Shown piece by piece: positions 24,998 to 34,143 of a stretch of DNA of 64,000 nucleotides. Below the pieces are notes generated by a model. It made no database searches, was not told where the DNA came from, and saw only the letters and a list, made by a program, of their open reading frames with translations. The DNA comes from Acidimicrobiaceae bacterium (lineage in GTDB: Bacteria > Actinomycetota > Acidimicrobiia > Acidimicrobiales > RAAP-2). Within the stretch, counting starts at the first letter, position 1. Every line of letters starts with the position of its first letter. The position numbers and the translations under genes are program-made. The stretch spans positions 62,148-126,147 of the forward strand of contig PMTF01000016.1 in the NCBI GenBank assembly GCA_003167415.1. The letters run 5' to 3'.

Positions 24998-26377
24998 CTA
25001 CGTGTCGGGTGCGTTGTTCGAGAGGAATCGAAGGACGTCCGAAGCTGTGATGACGCCGCGGGGCCGGCCGTCGGCGAGTACTAACAAGGCCGGGGTGGTG
25101 GCGAGACGTCGCGTCACGGATTCGAGCGGTTCCCCGACGCCGATCGTCTCGAGGATCGGTCCCATGACCGCTTCGATTGGTCGATCGAGCATCGTGGGAT
25201 CCTTGAAACCCAGCTCCATCAGGTCGAGCTCGATCGCCGTGCCCACGACTTCTTTCGCGGCGAGCGGCAACTCGTCGGTGACGGCGATGACCACTTGAGA
25301 GACCCCGCGCTCGCGCATGAGGTCGGTGACTTCGCGCACGCTCTTCTCGGTCGTCGCCAAGATGAGGTCCGTCGCGTTCGCCCCTTTGACGTCGAGGATG
25401 TCGCCGGCGGTGGGACCGGTCACCGTCGTCAGAAAGCCGTAGCCCCGCATCCAGTCGTCGTTGAATATCTTCGAGATATAGCCGCGCCCCGTATCGGGCA
25501 CCAGCACGACCACGCACGATCCCGCGGGAGCGGACTCGGCGACCCGCAACGCCGCGACGACCGCCGTCCCGCCCGATCCACCGATGAGCATCCCCTCTTC
25601 GTGAGTGACGCGTCGCGCCATTTCGAAGGCGTCAGCGTCGCTCACCGCGATCACTTCATCCACCAGGCTCGGGTCGTAGTTGGCCGGCCAGAAATCCTCG
25701 CCGACGCCCTCGGTCAGATACGGTCGGCCCTCGCCGCCGGAGTAGACCGACCCTTCGGGGTCGGCCGCGATGACGCGGATCGCGGGATTCTGCTCCTTGA
25801 GATATTTCGCGACGCCGCAGATGGTTCCGCCAGTTCCGGCGCCGGCCACGAAGTGCGTGACCGTACCGTCGGTGTCGCGCCAAATCTCGGGGCCGGTCGT
25901 CGTGTAGTGCGCGAAAGGGTTGGCGGGATTCGAATACTGATCGGGCCGAAACGCGCCGGGCGTCTCTCTGGTCAATCGTTCAGCGGTCGAGTAGTACGAG
26001 TCGGGGTCTTCGGGCGCCACCGCGGTCGGGCAGACGATCACTTCGGCGCCGTAGGCCTCGAGGAGTCGTACCTTTTCGGCGGCCATCTTGTCGCTCATGA
26101 CGAAGATGCACCGGTAGCCGCGTTGCGCCGCGACGATGGCCAAGCCGACGCCGGTATTCCCACTGGTGGGCTCGACGATGACGCCACCGGGCTTCAAAAG
26201 GCCGTCACGCTCGGCGGCGTCGATCATCGTGAGCGCCGGTCGGTCTTTCGAACTCCCACCGGGATTCATCGACTCCAGTTTCACCAGTACCTGAACGCCG
26301 TCGGGCGTGGCCAATCGATTGAAGCGTACGAGGGGCGTTTCGCCAATGAGGTCCAGCAAGGAGTTCGCCACGCGCAT
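24998..26377 (-). CDS. cbs: Cystathionine beta-synthase
   Basis: 459 residues. The PLP lysine is in PGGSSKDRPA, the phosphate-binding loop in TSGNTGVGLA and GAGTGGTICG. After about residue 325 come two CBS (Bateman) motifs, the adenosyl-ligand module that regulates the enzyme in several species. It condenses serine (or O-acetylserine) with homocysteine. TAGGGT is exactly 6 nt before the ATG. It forms an operon with metB. Confidence 0.94.
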   Translation of the reverse strand: MRVANSLLDLIGETPLVRFNRLATPDGVQVLVKLESMNPGGSSKDRPALTMIDAAERDGLLKPGGVIVEPTSGNTGVGLAIVAAQRGYRCIFVMSDKMAAEKVRLLEAYGAEVIVCPTAVAPEDPDSYYSTAERLTRETPGAFRPDQYSNPANPFAHYTTTGPEIWRDTDGTVTHFVAGAGTGGTICGVAKYLKEQNPAIRVIAADPEGSVYSGGEGRPYLTEGVGEDFWPANYDPSLVDEVIAVSDADAFEMARRVTHEEGMLIGGSGGTAVVAALRVAESAPAGSCVVVLVPDTGRGYISKIFNDDWMRGYGFLTTVTGPTAGDILDVKGANATDLILATTEKSVREVTDLMRERGVSQVVIAVTDELPLAAKEVVGTAIELDLMELGFKDPTMLDRPIEAVMGPILETIGVGEPLESVTRRLATTPALLVLADGRPRGVITASDVLRFLSNNAPDT

Positions 26378-26429
26378 GACTCCACCCTATTTGGGACCGC
26401 GACCGCTTCGGGGCGACCACAATCGGGCG

Positions 26430-27494
26430 TCAGTGGTCCGTCGCTCCAATGACCGAGCTCTCAGGTGCTTCGCTGGCGACTCGACGAACTCGCCATTCGA
26501 TGACGGCGATAGCGATCCAACCGATGGTAATGACGAGCCAGAACGTCAAGAATCGGTAGACCAGTACGACCGCCAGCGCGGGGGCCCGGTGGGCCCCGTA
26601 AGCGACGAGGATGACGGCCAAACTACCTTCGACGAGGCCGATGCCACCGGGAATCAGCGGCAGGGAGGCCACGATCTGGGCCACCCCGAAGGCGAGCAAC
26701 ACACCACTCCAAGGAATAGCTGCGTGCACCGCCCCGAAACAGCAGATCAGTATCAGAAAGTCAGCGAACCAGAGCGCGGTGGCCATGGACACGAGTTTCA
26801 TCACCTTCACCGTCGAAAGAGGTATCTCGCGCATCCGCGCCAGCGTGGACTCGATGCGGGCCATGACATCGTCTCGAGGGTGTCCGGTAAGGCGTTGGAT
26901 TAGTCGCGTGGCGAATCCCAGGAATCGAAGCAGTGAATCTCGACGAACTAACAGAGCTCCGGCGATGAGCACGACGAACAAACCAACGATGACCGTCCCG
27001 CGCGCCTCGACTCCCGCGTAACCCGTTAACGCCACGAGTACTCCGACGAGGAGTAGCAGTGACATGCCTATCGCTTGGGCAATCAAGATCGTCAGAATCG
27101 TCCAACCGGCGCTGGCACCGCTGACGCCGTGCCGTCGAAAGAATCGATACCGATAGGCGCTGGAGACGGCGGGCTCCCCGGGGACGGTGTAGGCGATGGC
27201 GTTATTGGCGAGTGAGACGAGGGTGAGCGAAGCTAAGGAGATCTCGCTGCCGCTCCACAGCAGAACTCTCTGTTGGAGGAATCCGTAACCCACGACGGAC
27301 AACACTTCGGCCACCACCGCCCCCGAGGCCCAGAGCACGTCAAGGTGGTCCACGTGATCGAGTGCGGCGACGAACTCACCACGCTTGTCCGCGAGCAACG
27401 AAAGAATCAATACGCCCACACCAACGCCGATCACGTAGCGGATGATCAGCCACGATGTTCGACGCGCTCGCGACGGTGTTGGTTCGTCGGTCAC
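26430..27494 (-). CDS. Lysylphosphatidylglycerol synthase TM-region / UPF0104 family membrane protein
   Basis: 354 residues with about eight transmembrane segments across the chain. The motif TVPGEPAVSSAYRYRFFRRHG and the late PGGIGLVEGSL segment are typical of the flippase-like half of MprF and of stand-alone UPF0104 proteins. These are thought to move lipids across the membrane. The aminoacyl-transferase half of MprF is absent. The GTG start has TAATGT exactly 6 nt upstream. The gene is divergent from the oxidoreductase. Confidence 0.83.
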   Translation of the reverse strand: MTDEPTPSRARRTSWLIIRYVIGVGVGVLILSLLADKRGEFVAALDHVDHLDVLWASGAVVAEVLSVVGYGFLQQRVLLWSGSEISLASLTLVSLANNAIAYTVPGEPAVSSAYRYRFFRRHGVSGASAGWTILTILIAQAIGMSLLLLVGVLVALTGYAGVEARGTVIVGLFVVLIAGALLVRRDSLLRFLGFATRLIQRLTGHPRDDVMARIESTLARMREIPLSTVKVMKLVSMATALWFADFLILICCFGAVHAAIPWSGVLLAFGVAQIVASLPLIPGGIGLVEGSLAVILVAYGAHRAPALAVVLVYRFLTFWLVITIGWIAIAVIEWRVRRVASEAPESSVIGATDH

Positions 27495-27599
27495 GAATTC
27501 ACATTACCGATGACGTCATAACGTCTTTGAACGCACCTGCGGCGAACGGTTCTCCGCACGACGCTCGCTGGCGCGAACCCTTGACCACTACGATTTGCC

Positions 27600-28739
27600 A
27601 TGGCCGAGAGCGATCCCGTCGCATTCACTCCCATCGACCGTCCGGTGCGTACGGCGATCATTGGGCTCGGGCGCGTCTTCGACCTCAACGTCCGCGCCTA
27701 CGTCGACAATCCCAAAGCCGAAATCGTGGCGATCGTCGATACCAATGAACTGCGCCGAACGCAACGCCAGATCGAATGGCCGGCGGCGAGGGCCCTGGCC
27801 TCGGTGGAAGAGTTGATCTCGAGCGACCTCGAGATCGATGCCGTGGAGTTGCTCCTCCCGACCACCCAAAACGAAGAGGTGGTGATGGCTTGCCTGGCCC
27901 AAGGTTGGCACGTCAATCTCCAAAAACCCTTCGCCAACGATCTGGCGAGCGCGTCGAGGATGGTACGGGCAGCGATTCAGCGTGATCTTCAGCTCCGGGT
28001 GATGGAGAACTATCTCTTCTATGAACCGCTGCTCAAATTGAAAGAGACCGTCGACTCCGGCGAACTCGGAGAGATCAGTGGGTACCACATGAAAATGGTC
28101 GCCAGCGGACGAGGCGGTTGGGAGGTGCCCGGCGATTCGTACGAGTGGCGATTCCAGCAAGCACGCGACGGTCGCGGTCCCCTCTTCTTCGACGACGGGT
28201 GGCACAAACTCTCCACCGCCCTTTGGCTGTTCGGACCGGTCAAGGAAGTGCGCGCCTGGATTGGCGTGACGGAAGTGATTCCCGGTATCGAGTTGGACGC
28301 GCCGACCACGGTGATCTGGGAACACGAAAGCGGCGTGCGCGGCGTGTGGGACGTCACGTTGGCCATCGACATGTACCTACGTTCCGATTACTACACCAAC
28401 GACGAGCGCTGGGAGGTCACCGGTCAACGAGGTTTCGCCCGGGTAAATCGCTGCACCGGTCGAGGAATCCAGGAGCCGAGTTTCGAGAAGTACCTCGACG
28501 GCGAGATGCGATCATTCCACGCTCTCGACGACGATTGGGCGAGCAGCTTTCGCGACTCGGGCCGCCATTGGATCGACGCGTTGCGGACGGGACGGGGTCC
28601 TCTTCTCTGGGGCGCCGAAGAAGCCCTCGACGTCCTTCGATTGGCACTCGCCGCGTACGAGAGCAACGCCAACGGCGGGATCGGTGTGAATCCGAAATCA
28701 CTCGATCTCGAGCGGGAACCAAATGCCACTCAGGCGTAA
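27600..28739 (+). CDS. Gfo/Idh/MocA family oxidoreductase
   Basis: 379 residues. N-terminal Rossmann fold with IIGLGRVFDLN (residues 19-29), the conserved Lys in LQKPFANDL (equivalent of EKP), and the C-terminal domain with DDGWHKLSTALWLFGP, the likely catalytic Asp/His region. Members oxidise sugars, inositols or related polyols with NAD(P). TACGAT lies 5 nt before the ATG. Substrate unknown. Confidence 0.87.
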   Translation: MAESDPVAFTPIDRPVRTAIIGLGRVFDLNVRAYVDNPKAEIVAIVDTNELRRTQRQIEWPAARALASVEELISSDLEIDAVELLLPTTQNEEVVMACLAQGWHVNLQKPFANDLASASRMVRAAIQRDLQLRVMENYLFYEPLLKLKETVDSGELGEISGYHMKMVASGRGGWEVPGDSYEWRFQQARDGRGPLFFDDGWHKLSTALWLFGPVKEVRAWIGVTEVIPGIELDAPTTVIWEHESGVRGVWDVTLAIDMYLRSDYYTNDERWEVTGQRGFARVNRCTGRGIQEPSFEKYLDGEMRSFHALDDDWASSFRDSGRHWIDALRTGRGPLLWGAEEALDVLRLALAAYESNANGGIGVNPKSLDLEREPNATQA

Positions 28740-28798
28740 CTGTCACAACCCACGGACGGCCACGCGGAGCAGTCAGTCGGCAACGAGTTCGTGAGCGA

Positions 28799-29569
28799 GT
28801 GGTAATCGAACTCGACGATGTCACGACGCGCTTGGCCGACGCCGGGTTCATCGCTGCTCGCGAAGAGGCGGAGGAACTCCTGGAGTGTTCAGAGGGCGAC
28901 GACCGCGTTCTTGCGTCCATGATCGAACGACGACTCCGTGGCGAACCACTCGCGTGGATCACTGGCTTCGCCATGTTCTGCGGATCGAAAATCCGAGTCG
29001 ATCGTGGCGTGTACGTACCGCGCTGGCAGAGCGAACCACTGGCCCGTCGTGCTGCCACGCGACTGCCGGCACAGGGAAGGGCCATCGATCTTTGTACGGG
29101 ATCCGGAGCAATCGCGAAGACTCTTCAACTCTCACGACCCGGCGCACGGATTGTCGCCTCGGATCTCGACGATCGGGCGGTGCACTGCGCTGGTTCAAAT
29201 GGCGTCGAGGTCTACGGCGGTGACCTCTTCGCACCACTTCCTCGTGATCTCGAGGGAACGGTCGACGTCGTCGTCGGGGTCGTGCCGTATGTTCCCACGC
29301 GAAGCTTGCGGCTGCTGCCGCGCGACACAATGGTCTTCGAATCAACGTTGTCCTATGACGGAGGCGAAGATGGAGTCCATATCCTTCGCCGCGTCGTGAG
29401 GGAAAGCGGCCGCTTTCTTCGACCCGGAGGCGCTCTTCTCATTGAACTGGGTGGCGACGAAGTTGAACTGCTCCAAGATGATTTGACCGGCCAACAATTC
29501 ACGGACGTCGAGACTCTGTTCGATGATGACGGTGACGTCCGAGGTCTCGAAGCCACGTTCAACAAGTAA
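28799..29569 (+). CDS. PrmC-like putative protein-glutamine N5-methyltransferase with altered NPPY motif
   Basis: 256 residues from a GTG at 28799, where homology begins. The layout is that of PrmC: a helical N-terminal domain, EPLAWITGFAMFCG and VYVPRWQSEPL, then the SAM-binding IDLCTGSGAIAK. It resembles the actinobacterial PrmC-related family (TIGR03704 type, which usually has NAPYVPT). Here the motif reads VVPYVPT, so the substrate-binding Asn is Val. A true PrmC is not in the window. Substrate unknown. Confidence 0.8.
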   Translation: MVIELDDVTTRLADAGFIAAREEAEELLECSEGDDRVLASMIERRLRGEPLAWITGFAMFCGSKIRVDRGVYVPRWQSEPLARRAATRLPAQGRAIDLCTGSGAIAKTLQLSRPGARIVASDLDDRAVHCAGSNGVEVYGGDLFAPLPRDLEGTVDVVVGVVPYVPTRSLRLLPRDTMVFESTLSYDGGEDGVHILRRVVRESGRFLRPGGALLIELGGDEVELLQDDLTGQQFTDVETLFDDDGDVRGLEATFNK

Positions 29570-29656
29570 CTGGACGGTCAAAAAATGGCGCGAATTGGAC
29601 GATGAAATGGGAGAATCTCATTATGCCTTTCGACGAAGTCAAAAATCATCTTTCGA

Positions 29657-30583
29657 ATGACTGAGATGCGCGGCGAATCCGATCACTCTCACGCTGTCTC
29701 TTCGACGAGTGACATTCGCTACGTGCTCGTCTCGCTTGTATTAATCAGCGCTTTTCTCGTCGGTGAGGTTGTCGCCGCGGTACTGGGACACTCACTGGTG
29801 CTGTTCGCCGACGCTGGTCATATGTCGACTGATGTCGCCGCACTCGCTCTCAGTGCGTGGGCCATTCGCCTCGCGAGACGTCCGGCCGAGGGCCGCTGGA
29901 CCTTCGGTCTCCAGAGGGCGGAGATCCTTTCGGCGGCGGCCAATGGAGTTGCACTGGTGGCGATCTCCCTGCTTATTGCCGTCGAAGCCATCGAGCGACT
30001 CATCAACCCGCATCGAGTGCACGGGGGTCTTGTTCTGGTCGTCGCTGGAGTTGGCGCTCTCATCAATGTCATCGCGGCGTGGGTGCTGTCCAAAGCCAAT
30101 CGTCGCAGCCTCAATCTGCGGGGCGCCTACGTGCACATCTTGACGGACCTCTACGCCTTCATCGGAACGGCGATCGCCGGGCTCGTCATTGTGCTCACCG
30201 GGTGGAACCGCGCGGACTCGATCGCGTCACTGGTGGTCGTGGTGCTCATGATTTACGCCGCTTGGGGATTACTACGAGACGCTGGTCGAATCTTGCTCCA
30301 AGCAGCGCCGGACAGTTTGGTCCTCGCCGACATCCGATCGCATCTCTGCGGCGTAACTCATGTTCTCGACGTTCACGATCTCCACGTGTGGACACTGACT
30401 TCAGGTTCACATACCGTATCGGCGCACGTCATTGTTGAAGATCACTGTTTCGATACCGGTCACGCCCCGCGGATACTTGACGCACTCCAGAGTTGCCTCA
30501 TCGAGCATTTCGACGTTGAGCACGCGACGTTCCAACTAGAGCCCGCTTCACACGTGAATCATGAAGGCAACCTGCACCCTTGA
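29657..30583 (+). CDS. Cation diffusion facilitator (CzcD/ZitB type)
   Basis: 308 residues with six transmembrane segments. The metal site is formed by FADAGHMSTD in helix 2 and VHILTDL in helix 5 (two HxxxD motifs), as in zinc-transporting members. A His-rich N-terminus (HSHAV) is short, and the C-terminal cytosolic domain (HDLHVWTLTSGSHTVSAHV) matches the family dimerisation domain. It exports Zn2+ or similar metals in exchange for protons. No regulator is adjacent. Confidence 0.93.
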   Translation: MTEMRGESDHSHAVSSTSDIRYVLVSLVLISAFLVGEVVAAVLGHSLVLFADAGHMSTDVAALALSAWAIRLARRPAEGRWTFGLQRAEILSAAANGVALVAISLLIAVEAIERLINPHRVHGGLVLVVAGVGALINVIAAWVLSKANRRSLNLRGAYVHILTDLYAFIGTAIAGLVIVLTGWNRADSIASLVVVVLMIYAAWGLLRDAGRILLQAAPDSLVLADIRSHLCGVTHVLDVHDLHVWTLTSGSHTVSAHVIVEDHCFDTGHAPRILDALQSCLIEHFDVEHATFQLEPASHVNHEGNLHP

Positions 30584-30754
30584 GTCGGTGCACGCGTGTG
30601 CCCCAGAGTGCGTGGTCGAGATTGCCACGAATTGATGAGTCCTCGCAAACGTGTCGTGGCCGACCATGGGGCAATACCGATACGGAGATCAATCTCGACA
30701 TTTGTGCCCTCGGCGAGAGATCCAGGGAGGTGTTTGCACCGTATAACTGACGTG

Positions 30755-31699
30755 ATGTCCAGTCATGGTGATCTCTCATTGATTCGCCCACGGGTGACTA
30801 GGAGTATTTCCCGACCGACTCCCCGTCAGCTGTCAACCGACGTCATGTGGCGTGTCCTTCGAATCTGCGGAAGCGTCTTGTTGATCTCGACCGGGATCAT
30901 TCATCTCGATCTTTACCTCACCGGATACCGGACAATTCCCACGATTGGATGGTTGTTCCTGTTGCAAGTCATTGCCGATTTCGTGTTGAGTGCGGCGCTG
31001 ATCGTGTCGGACCGCCGACTGGTGTCGGCGGCTGGAGCCGGGCTCGTGATGTCAACGCTGTTGGGGTATCTCCTGGCCCTGCGCATCAGCCTCTTTGGCT
31101 TTCGCGAGGTGCGCACCACCGCGGGCATCGTCGCCGGTGTCATCGAGATTGCCGGTTTCGCTCTGCTCGCCGCGTTCACGTTGCGTCCGTTCCCTCGCGA
31201 CGAGATTCCAACGTCACGGTTCCCGAAACGAATCGGGATCGTAAATCGAAGCGTGGCGTTGCGCGCGAGCCGGTGGGCAGTCGTGGTTCTCACGGTGCAG
31301 GCCGCCATCTCGCTGGGTCTGTTGTTGCCCAATCCGGGCGCGGCGTCGACGAAGACCGGCGGCCCGGCGGTCCTGATTAAGGTCGCTCAAGTTAAGGGAA
31401 TCTCGGTACTCGCCAACGCTCACGGCTACACGTTGTACTGGTTCGCGCCGGACTCGCCTACCGCGTCACGCTGTTACGGGACTTGCGCGGCGTACTGGCC
31501 TCCCCTGCTCGGCGTGCCCGCGGCCACGGGCGTGGCGGGGTCCTTCACCACGTTGCGGCGATCCGGAGGAGCGACGCAGGTCACCTACAACGGTCATCCT
31601 CTCTACACCTACGTCGGGGACTCCGCTCCGGGACAAGCGAGCGGCAACCGCATCTACCTGAACGGTGGCTGGTGGTACGAGATGAAGGCGTCGAGTTAG
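30755..31699 (+). CDS. Fusion of a four-helix membrane domain with a COG4315 (PF03640) secreted repeat
   Basis: 314 residues from the ATG at 30755, chosen because TATAAC lies 7 nt upstream; the frame continues farther without support. About four transmembrane segments cover residues 30-145, with a fifth near 170-185. The C-terminal part (about residues 205-312) has the COG4315 pattern: GYTLYWFAPDSPTASRC, then TCAAYWPPLL, then VTYNGHPLYTYVGD. The two cysteines in this part could form a disulfide. Function of PF03640 is unknown. It is convergent with a cluster that holds another COG4315 gene. Confidence 0.75.
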   Translation: MSSHGDLSLIRPRVTRSISRPTPRQLSTDVMWRVLRICGSVLLISTGIIHLDLYLTGYRTIPTIGWLFLLQVIADFVLSAALIVSDRRLVSAAGAGLVMSTLLGYLLALRISLFGFREVRTTAGIVAGVIEIAGFALLAAFTLRPFPRDEIPTSRFPKRIGIVNRSVALRASRWAVVVLTVQAAISLGLLLPNPGAASTKTGGPAVLIKVAQVKGISVLANAHGYTLYWFAPDSPTASRCYGTCAAYWPPLLGVPAATGVAGSFTTLRRSGGATQVTYNGHPLYTYVGDSAPGQASGNRIYLNGGWWYEMKASS

Positions 31700-31729
31700 T
31701 CGTACGTTCCGACGTCGCTCCGTTCGCCG

Positions 31730-32470
31730 TTACCACACGCCCGGGAGCAGCCTCCAGCGAACGTTCGCTCGATACGCCTGGTAGCCGCCACTGGAAACGA
31801 GCAGTCGCTCTTCGACGAGGGCTCGTCCGACGTTGCAGCCGCAAATGAACGTCACCACGAGGGCGTTCTGCACCGAAAGGCTTTGCAGGAGATAACCGAT
31901 TTGGAGAAAGAAGTAAGAGGCGTAGATCGGATGGCGGATGACGGAGTACGGTCCGCGTTGCTTCAAGCCGCGGTCGGCGGCGGCGAAGCCGAAGGAACGA
32001 CCCAGGGCCACGAATGACGCCACACAGATCACGAGGCCAATCATCTGGATGTCGAATCCGGCGACGACGCCCCAGTGCGGATGAGCACCGGTGGGCCGTA
32101 ACAACACGCCGCCGAAGGTGCCGCCGAAGGCGAGGAGCCAGTCGAGCGGTCGCTGACTCACCACGCGAGCCGGACGACGCACCAAGTAGGCGACGACGAC
32201 CCACATCTCTTCGGCGAAGAATACGGCGCCGATCAGGGAGTGCGTGCGTGAGTAATACTCGAAGCCCGCCCGGGCGAACAGCGCCGCACCGAACGCGGCG
32301 ACGAGATTCGCCGTGATGCGTACGGTCAAGACTGCTCGCGATGAACGATGTGGCGTCTCGCGCGCTACGCCCTTCGAAGAGAGTTCCTCGAGCTCGTTGA
32401 GCGCGGACTCGTGGCCGTCGGAACGCGACCGCGCGCGTTCTCGTTCACGGTACGTGTTCGGCGTCATCAA
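31730..32470 (-). CDS. Isoprenylcysteine carboxyl methyltransferase-like membrane protein
   Basis: 246 residues. After a basic, Ser-rich N-terminus come about four to five hydrophobic segments. The C-terminal half has GPYSVIRHPIYASYF and EERLL...GYQAYRANVRWRLLPG, the SAM-binding signature of the ICMT/PEMT family. These methylate lipids or lipidated cysteines; the bacterial substrate is unknown. It overlaps the upstream DoxX gene by 4 nt and is the last gene of the sigma-factor cluster. Confidence 0.82.
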   Translation of the reverse strand: MMTPNTYRERERARSRSDGHESALNELEELSSKGVARETPHRSSRAVLTVRITANLVAAFGAALFARAGFEYYSRTHSLIGAVFFAEEMWVVVAYLVRRPARVVSQRPLDWLLAFGGTFGGVLLRPTGAHPHWGVVAGFDIQMIGLVICVASFVALGRSFGFAAADRGLKQRGPYSVIRHPIYASYFFLQIGYLLQSLSVQNALVVTFICGCNVGRALVEERLLVSSGGYQAYRANVRWRLLPGVW

Positions 32471-32988
32471 CCGGTCGACAACATCGAACGACTGAATCGG
32501 CGCTCGATGAGCGCGTCGACACTCACTCGGCCGGGCCCGAGAAACACGATCACCAGGGCCATGACGGCGAGCGCCATGTTGAACTCGTATCCCGGCGTCA
32601 ATGTCTCCGAGTTGATCCCGTTCACCCAGGTGACGGTGATCATCGCCATCACCTGATCTCCGAACAGGGCCAGTCCGGCCAAACGCGAGCCCAGGCCGAA
32701 AACGAGAGCGATGGCGCCGGCGAATTCAATTATCCCGCCGAGAACGGCGAAGAATCCGCCCGGGTGCAGGTGCGCGGTGTTCGAGAAAAAGAGGGACGTT
32801 TGGTGGATCCCCGGACCGTTGAACGCTCCGAACAGTTTCCCGGCGCCGTAGTAGATGAAGATCCACGCGAGAGCGATGCGCACAGCAATGAGAGCGGCAT
32901 CGCTGGCGCGCGTCGTGGGACGGGTCGAGAAGACCATCGACAATAGGGCGCGAGCGCGTCGATTCGACTGGTGCAACACCGCCGACAT
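32467..32988 (-). CDS. DoxX family membrane protein
   Basis: 173 residues with four transmembrane segments and the DoxX-type start of the domain (IALAWIFIYYGAGKLFG) and middle (GGIIEFAGAIALVFGLGSRLAGLAL). DoxX proteins are linked to thiosulfate oxidation in archaea and to redox complexes in mycobacteria, but most are uncharacterised. Its start overlaps the hydroxylase stop by one base (TAATG) and its stop overlaps the ICMT-like start by 4 nt, so the three are translationally coupled. Confidence 0.85.
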   Translation of the reverse strand: MSAVLHQSNRRARALLSMVFSTRPTTRASDAALIAVRIALAWIFIYYGAGKLFGAFNGPGIHQTSLFFSNTAHLHPGGFFAVLGGIIEFAGAIALVFGLGSRLAGLALFGDQVMAMITVTWVNGINSETLTPGYEFNMALAVMALVIVFLGPGRVSVDALIERRFSRSMLSTG

Positions 32989-34115
32989 TAACGAGTTCCG
33001 CCGCGAGCGGTCTCGTGCAGCGATTCACGCGCTCCGACTTCCACGGGAGCGCTGGTTGAAGTGTCGTTGAAACTTCCGAACGCCGAGCGATCACCGACGT
33101 TTTCCTCGCGGACCTCGAGCGGTCGAAAGGGACCCAGGAGTTGCGCGACCAAGACCGAGAGGTGGCGCGCGCGTGCCGCGCTCTGCTCGACGGCGAGCGG
33201 CCGGCCCGGGAGACCGGTGTCGATGCGGATCGTCTCTTTCGTCGGGAACACCGCGCGGCCGGAGAGCTGGTCCCAGATGGTCAGAGCGAATCCGAGGTTG
33301 ACGTCCTGGCGTCCCTCGACCCGGTGGTGGATTCGGTGATAGTTCGGACTGCAAAAGATCCGATTCAAGGGACCGAAGCTGAGATTCGTATTGGAGTGCT
33401 CGAAGGCGACCACGGCGGCGTAGACGACCAACAGAGTGGTGGTCACCGCACCATTGGCGACGAGCACGATTCCCGGGATCAACGCGATGAGGTAGGACAC
33501 GTGAATCAAGGGATGGGTGCGAAAGACGGTGAGCACGCTCATGTCTTCTTGCGAGTGGTGCAGCTCATGGAATCGCCACAGCATTCGGACCCGGTGATTG
33601 GCCAGGTGTGCGGTCCAGTTGCACGCGTCCATGGCTACGAAGATGAGCGCAATGACGAGCCAACGAGGCAAAAACTCGAAACGCGGTACGACGATCCAGG
33701 GCAGTGAATGCCGGGCGACCTCGGCGAAGGAAAGCGAGAGCGCCACGACGAGGGGGACCACGAGGGTCGCGTTCAACACCGTGTACAAGACGTCCTGTCG
33801 ATACCCACGGGCGAAGAACGCCCTACGTTGCGCCGGTCGCAGTCGCTCCACCACCATGAACAGCAAGAGGATCCCCACCGTCACCGGTCCCACGACGACC
33901 ACGCGTTGATTCGTCATCGACGCGGCAAATCCGGAACCTCCCCAGCGACCTGACAGACCTATGGCCACCAGAACGATCGCCACCGCGACAATCGAGAGGG
34001 CGGGCAGGTAGATGCGCGACGAGATCGCGCGCCGGCGACTCTCCGCAGGGACGCGGGACTCAGATGGGCTCGCGGTATCGGGCGCACGGTTCGACGAGAT
34101 GATGACGGACGACAT
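32988..34115 (-). CDS. Sterol desaturase / fatty acid hydroxylase family protein
   Basis: 375 residues from the ATG at 34115, chosen because GAGGAGG lies 6 nt upstream. The diiron His motifs are clear: HLANH, HELHH and HRIHH in a C-terminal catalytic domain, with several transmembrane helices before and between. Members hydroxylate or desaturate lipids using O2 at the membrane. Its position in an ECF sigma cluster suggests envelope lipid modification under stress. Substrate unknown. Confidence 0.88.
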   Translation of the reverse strand: MSSVIISSNRAPDTASPSESRVPAESRRRAISSRIYLPALSIVAVAIVLVAIGLSGRWGGSGFAASMTNQRVVVVGPVTVGILLLFMVVERLRPAQRRAFFARGYRQDVLYTVLNATLVVPLVVALSLSFAEVARHSLPWIVVPRFEFLPRWLVIALIFVAMDACNWTAHLANHRVRMLWRFHELHHSQEDMSVLTVFRTHPLIHVSYLIALIPGIVLVANGAVTTTLLVVYAAVVAFEHSNTNLSFGPLNRIFCSPNYHRIHHRVEGRQDVNLGFALTIWDQLSGRAVFPTKETIRIDTGLPGRPLAVEQSAARARHLSVLVAQLLGPFRPLEVREENVGDRSAFGSFNDTSTSAPVEVGARESLHETARGGTR

Positions 34116-34143
34116 GCTGGCCTCCTCGTTCACAACCTAGATA

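Noticed and set aside
24984-25517. N-terminal extension of the cystathionine gamma-synthase frame
   Set aside because: It reads the cbs gene out of phase; the GTG at 24983 has a good ribosome-binding site and starts the family homology.
26378-26429. SAM-type riboswitch upstream of cbs-metB
   Set aside because: Only 52 bp separate cbs from the next gene and cbs has a leaderless-type promoter; no riboswitch fold fits.
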